A stretch of DNA of 64,000 nucleotides from Bryoerythrophyllum caledonicum (Eukaryota; Streptophyta; Bryopsida; Pottiales; Pottiaceae): assembly GCA_963971425.1 (NCBI GenBank), contig OZ020524.1:19149022-19213021 (forward strand), given 5' to 3'. How positions within the stretch are numbered: the stretch's first letter is position 1; each line of letters begins with the position of its first letter. The notes under the pieces are model-generated. The model had not been told where the DNA came from. It ran no database searches and worked only from the letters and a program-made list of their open reading frames with translations. A program made the position numbers and the translations under genes. Positions 58,990 through 64,000 of this stretch are shown here, one piece after another.

Positions 58990-61095
58990 TGCACTACTGA
59001 GGACAAGGTAGAGTTGCAATCTGTTGAGGAATACTGGCGCCAGAATGTGGAGTTGGTGACTGCACTCAAGAAGAGTGCGGTTGCCCAACTCTCGACTTCC
59101 ACTAAGGAGCCCAAGGTGGAAGAATATTCCTTTGGTCAGGACTCCAAGGGCAAGGGCGTTGCCGTTGTGGCCGAACGGTCTGGCATGGGGGCCATGTCAT
59201 GTTTGGCCATGGCAAGACGTGCGACATTGATGGCGGTTGGCGATCTGCCATTCTTCGATCCCTTGGAGCAATTCATGGCACACGTGGAGGTGGAGTACGG
59301 GGAGTTCAAGCGTGATTAGATGTAGCACAACCAAAATTTCCTCCCTGAGACGAAGGCGCTTAATAGTGCGTTGAGCGTGATCGAAGCCACGAATTTGGTC
59401 ACGGCGCTGATGGATACTCCTAAACCCAAGAAACTTGCCACCACGACCGATAGCTTGACGGAAGCACATCCTAAAAAGGTTGTGCATTGTTCGGCTTGTG
59501 GGGAGGCGGGTCACACCAAGAGGGACCCCAATTGCTCCAAGAAGAAGAGGGCGGACACCGTGAAGGTCAAGCCTAAGACGGAGGTGGCCAAGACTGCAGA
59601 GAAGGTTAGGGGCAAGGGAAAAAATGTTGTGACATGCTCTCATTGTGGCAAGTTGGGCTACAGTAATGAAAACTGTTTTGCTCATCATGCGGAGGAGCGC
59701 CTAGAGTCTATGGCTGCTGAATCGGATATTGTGAAGACACTTCAGGCCGAAATGGCAGATCTGAAGAAGTAGATAAGCGCGATGTCGTCTCTGGGACAAG
59801 TGACAGACAAACAACTTCTATTAACGGGTGAGAGCTCATCTTCAGCCTTAGATTGCTATTTATATGGTGCTTTAAGGGAGGTGGTGGCAACAGTTGCTAC
59901 TCGTGCTTAGACTACCGCACATGCCCCTTCCTCTTTTGTGCCGAGTGATAGTGGCCGTCCACGCCACACGCATTTGCAGGACTACATTGGTCACTCCCGG
60001 ATACCTCTTTCATTCAGCATCGTGGATGTAGCAACTTCTATTGCAGCTCCCACTCCGACCCTGGGCCCATCAATTTCATCCACTCGTGGAATTGCCACAC
60101 ACACCTTGGAGTATAAGGTTTTGCAGTTGCCGGTGTGTGACGGTGTGTACTTTTTGATAGCGGATTTTCAACCATCCGGTGTATTCCACTTGGCGGGCAG
60201 TATGTTGAAGGGCAAGGTGTCCATGCCATTGTTGGAGGTAACGCAGGCAGTGACGGCTCCACCCACCGAGGAGGATTTGGTGGCAATGTGGGCAAAGTTG
60301 GCGGCGGAGGAGGCTATTTTTGCATTTGAGGCCAATGCCACGTCTACACCTATGGAGTAACCCTCCGGAGATCTGTCCTTGATCTCTAGAGTGGCTTATT
60401 TGTTTAGCACTGCAGTTCGGTTGGCATGGGAGCGACGTAGTGTGCATCTAGGGGTAGTACATTTGGTGAATGACGATGGACTCATGGTGGTTGGCTGTAC
60501 GGACAAGAATCCCACATGTGCTACACCTCTACGTGTTATCTTGACCTCCAGAGCTCAACCAATGATGATTGGCAACTAACTAGCCTAGGATTTGGGTCTA
60601 GGTGCTGTGGACCTCAAGCCTTGCTTATTTACAACTATTACATGGATGGGGGGCATGGAGAAGGCCATGGGCTACATCCGACATCCGTTGCATTAAATGT
60701 TCAGCGTATAATTTGGTCCATTGTTCTCCCGTATTTCTCTCCAGTGCGTTGTGACTAGTGCCACCAACTACGACATTCTAGTGGTCACCAGACGCTTCAT
60801 CCTCTTGGTTTTCCATGTAGATAACTACATGGAAAAAGCCTGGATTAGGCCTAGGTGGTCTACCTGTGATGGCAAAGAGGAGCTCATTCTGGTTGTCTTC
60901 GCAGCTAGCGCGGTGACTTCCACAACAAACGCTTTGTTCGGGTGTAGTGCTATGGCATCCGATTTGCCATGTGGTTCTACACTTTTGGACGAGACATATG
61001 CTTTTATGTTGGGGGTAGTGGAATCACATGAGCATATTCTAGTGGAGATCCATGCACTTCATTGCAAGGATCCACATATCCACGAAGAAATCTAA
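58990..61095 (+). pseudogene. Ty3/gypsy gag and aspartic protease remnant
   Basis: One frame, broken by stops (59317, 59770, 60358 and several at 60570-60710), carries gag (VEEYWRQNVELVTALKKS; DPLEQFMAHVEVEYGEFKRD). Two zinc knuckles follow: CSACGEAGHTKRDPNC (about 59488) and CSHCGKLGYSNENC (about 59635), where the usual His reads Tyr. Then comes a retropepsin-like domain (60530-61050): AQPMMIG, LKPCLFTITTWMGGMEKAMGY, CVVTSATNYDIL, KAWIRPRWS and FGCSAMASDLPCGSTLLDE. The position expected for the catalytic D-S/T-G reads T-S-R, so the protease is dead. Confidence 0.68.
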
Positions 61096-61699
61096 GTAGT
61101 TTTATCGGATGAAACGTGGCTCAAAGATCTTCGACAACGAGGGGAAGTCCAATTTCCAAGCGGCAGACGAGAACGGAGCGGTATCAAGCAAGCCATATGC
61201 CAGCCACACTTATAATGGTTACACAATAACATGGTAGACGCGACCTTTTCATCAGCATGCATAAAAACAAAAGGCCCTATGGTACAACGGCCAACTCCAG
61301 ATGAACGGAGTCACCAATGGATAAATAGGAGGAAGGACAATTCTTAGAGTGCTCCCAATACTCTCGACCATCCTTGCCTTCTAGAATGAAGATCCCATTG
61401 GGCAATATATTCTTCACGCAAAGAATAATGCGCCCGAAGTTTACGTCTAACGTCGTTGATGCTACACACTCTAGATAAACGTACTGTCTCGTGGAGATTC
61501 ATTGCAACTGAGGTCAGTAGGCACGGCAATGAATACAAACGTACCGCAATGTGCGTCAGTATTGAGTGATGGATAAATTTTCTAAAGCTATCGTCATGGT
61601 CTGCTTGAAGAACTCTGCTCAAAGAACTCCGCTTGATCCCGTAAGCACTGGGTCGACACCTCTTGATCGGCCAAATCCGCAACCAAAGTCAATTTTTCG

Positions 61700-64000
61700 C
61701 AAATGGAACCGGGTAAAATGGGCTCTCCCCTATAACAACTGATACGGGCTAAAAACAACCAGTGAAGCTTGCCGTACCAGTGAAGATTGCTAAATTGGTA
61801 CCCCCTGGCTATCCATGGTATTATCAGATCTCAACCACACTGACCACCTTGGAGTAATCCATACTTCCGTTGGCCATGCTTCACGGTCTGAACCACACAT
61901 ACCGCCAAATCGTCCGCTTCTGGATGATCTAGAGAAGTGGTATGGTGATTTATCAAAGCTTTGGTATATAAAGCTTCAAAAGACCCAAGGAATTGATGCC
62001 CGTCGTTAGTCAACACCTCATCTAGAGCTCTAAAACAAGCCAACATCCAATCAAGGATTGCCATAGCCTCCAACTTCGAACAGTTCTACGATGATGCGAC
62101 AAATTTAATCCACTTTCTAAAGTGCTCCACCATCTCCAACAAGTATTTGAATCCATGTAGGGTAACAAACAAGTAGCTTGTCAAAATCCAAGGACCAACT
62201 ATAGCTCAATCCCATAATGGCCAAAGGCTGCAACTGCAGTGGCAAGGTGTTAAAACAGGAGGACATCCGATTACACATTTCACACCGAAAAATATATGGA
62301 GCGACCTGGTGATACATGCCGGTCCACCAATACTAGTTGCGCAATATCAAACGAGTCCATCGCACACCAAAATGTCTTAAGTCTTCCGGTATTTGCCGTA
62401 CCAACGAAGCCATTTGGTCAGGTTTGGGAACTATGCGCCTAATTCCATACGGCCACACTCAAAATAGAAGTCTATTCTCCCAACGGATCCTTGTTATCTA
62501 GTGTCTAACTTAATCACGCTCCATAGTAGAAAGAGCTCGTGATAGTGTCTTGTGTTATAGCTTGTGCAAGACTGGAATATTTTCTTATACATTGCTAAAA
62601 ACTTTGGCCTTATCCGGTTCCTCATCCGTTGCCAAATTAGACAACGTTGATGCGAAACTAGACATCAACGTGACGTAAGCTCCATGATACAACCTCGGGT
62701 TTGATTCCCTGTCATAGTCCCTATGCTAGGTGGCACTAGTCAAATCGTCTTCCGATAGACTTTGATTGCGAGAAAGGCCATCTACATCCAAATTCGTGAT
62801 GCCGGCCCGATGTACAACGCCAAAGTCATACCTCTGAAGCAACTACGTCCATTTGGCGAGCTTGCCATTGAGCTTGACAAACTCCATGAGCCACTTCAAC
62901 GGTGGATTGTTGGTTACCTACGTAAATTGTTGCCCATGTAAATAGGGCTTAAAATGGCATATGGCCTAATCCGTAGCCAAAGCCTCGACCTTGTAGGACA
63001 CATAGTTGGATTCCGTCTTGTTGCTCTTAGAAGCAAACGCCACAAGGTACTCACGTCCTTCCTTATCTTTCTAAGTCACTATGACTTCCTATCCTACAAC
63101 ACTTCAATCCATGTGTAACTGAAATGACTATATAGCATCTAGACGTCGCAGTACAAGAGTTGAACCAAGCTTCAACTTCAAAGTAGCAAACGTGTGTTGC
63201 TGCTCCCGTCTCCAAATCTATGGCTCATCCTTCTCCGTGAGAATACTCAAAGGCTTAGCGATCAAGCTAAAATTCTTGATAAACCGGCTATAATAATTTG
63301 CCAACCTTAGAAAAGCTCAAAGCCGTGATACGTTGGTTGAGGCAAGAATCTTCTACAACGCATTCACTTTAGCCTATTACACGCTAAGACCTCTTGGAAC
63401 AATCATGTGTTCCAAATATAACAACCAATTGTGGAAGAACTTGCACTTGCCATGCTGCAAGCGCAATCCCCACTGCCATAACCTTTCAAATAGTGCTTGA
63501 AAATGCCTCACATGCTCATGTGGGCTACTACTAAAAATGATAATATCATCAATGTAGCATTGAGCAAAAAGGTAAATTGGTCAATACCTAGTCCAACACC
63601 CTCTTAAACTCAGCCGCTGTGTTCTTGAGGCCAAATGAGAGAAACTTTCAATGATAACTCTGATCTCGATTAACTCTCCAAAATGCGGTCTTCACCCGCT
63701 TGTCCTCCATCAATGGTATTGGTGATAATTGGACGGCATATCTAGAGTACTAAATACTCTGGGATATTCCAACGCATCAAATAACTCCTCCGGCGTGGGC
63801 ATAGCATACCGGTATCACTTGGTCTTGCGATTGACTCGCCTGTAATTTCCACATATCCGCTCCTTCGTCCGGTTGCCAAAGATGTCATTCTTTGATGGCT
63901 TAATCGTGGCACAAATGTACTTGCCGTTGGAGAGCTCAATGAAGTTGGCGGCCAACAACTCCTCACGACGAGTTTGAACTCCAACTTTCTCAGAAAGACC
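61700..64000 (-). pseudogene. Ty3/gypsy pol remnant: RT, RNase H, integrase
   Basis: Read on the minus strand from the right edge. RT: FIELSNGKYICATIKPSK, NYRRVNRKT, STLDMPSNYHQ, FGLKNTAAEFKRV, CYIDDIIIFSSSPHEH (catalytic YIDD at 63546-63557) and ANYYSRFIKNFSLIAKPL. RNase H remnants follow (about 62870-63230). Integrase: RCEMCNRM (zinc-binding CC, about 62280), a first-Asp region near 62190, LTNDGHQF (about 61995) and HPEADD (Glu). Many stops and frame changes interrupt it. It is truncated by the window end. Confidence 0.75.

Noticed and set aside
59197-59688. 163-codon minus-strand frame
   Set aside because: Antisense to gypsy gag with its zinc knuckles; no motif of its own.

Overview
This is a window of a eukaryotic nuclear genome. 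It has spliced genes with canonical GT-AG introns, long AT-rich intergenic stretches, one 200-base assembly gap and many decayed transposable elements. A plant-type SRPK kinase and Ty1/copia and Ty3/gypsy retrotransposons point to a streptophyte (land plant or close algal relative). A dual-endonuclease LINE, a class first described in Chlamydomonas, fits an early-diverging lineage better than a flowering plant. The species cannot be named from the sequence.

Layout. 1-10.7 kb: an almost complete but decayed non-LTR retrotransposon (+ strand). It has ORF1, a giant AAC/TAC microsatellite, a 2A-like peptide, then an ORF2 with AP-type endonuclease, reverse transcriptase, a PCIF1-methyltransferase-like region, RNase H and a C-terminal restriction-like endonuclease. 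It ends in a 3' tail with 22-bp repeats. 10.7-15.7 kb: AT-rich, no gene, two small tandem repeats. 16.3-18.2 kb: a two-exon membrane-anchored SPRY gene (- strand) with an unresolved splice or frame problem. 20.9-21.3 kb: a TA-flanked MITE. 22.1-28.9 kb: a foldback element split by a 5.2-kb copia element. 34.8-36.7 kb: an intact four-exon SRPK-type protein kinase gene (- strand). 37.2-50 kb: repeats, including a hairpin MITE, an unlisted pseudogene with two stops (39.2-39.6 kb), a cluster of three tRNA-derived SINEs (41.7-42.4 kb), minisatellites, and a second foldback copy containing the gap. 51.8-56.2 kb: a 12-exon F-box gene (+ strand) whose exon phases all fit, predicting 597 residues. 57-64 kb: decayed Ty3/gypsy material, gag-protease on + and RT-RNase H-integrase on -, facing each other.

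How the parts connect. The SINEs end in about 140 bp that matches the 3' end of the dual-endonuclease LINE, so the LINE family is probably what mobilised them. The copia element landed inside an older foldback element, which gives a relative order of insertion. The three host genes are separated by transposon debris and show no sign of co-regulation.

No software was run. Splice sites, families and repeat boundaries were read by eye. Repeat edges are approximate unless a terminus is stated.
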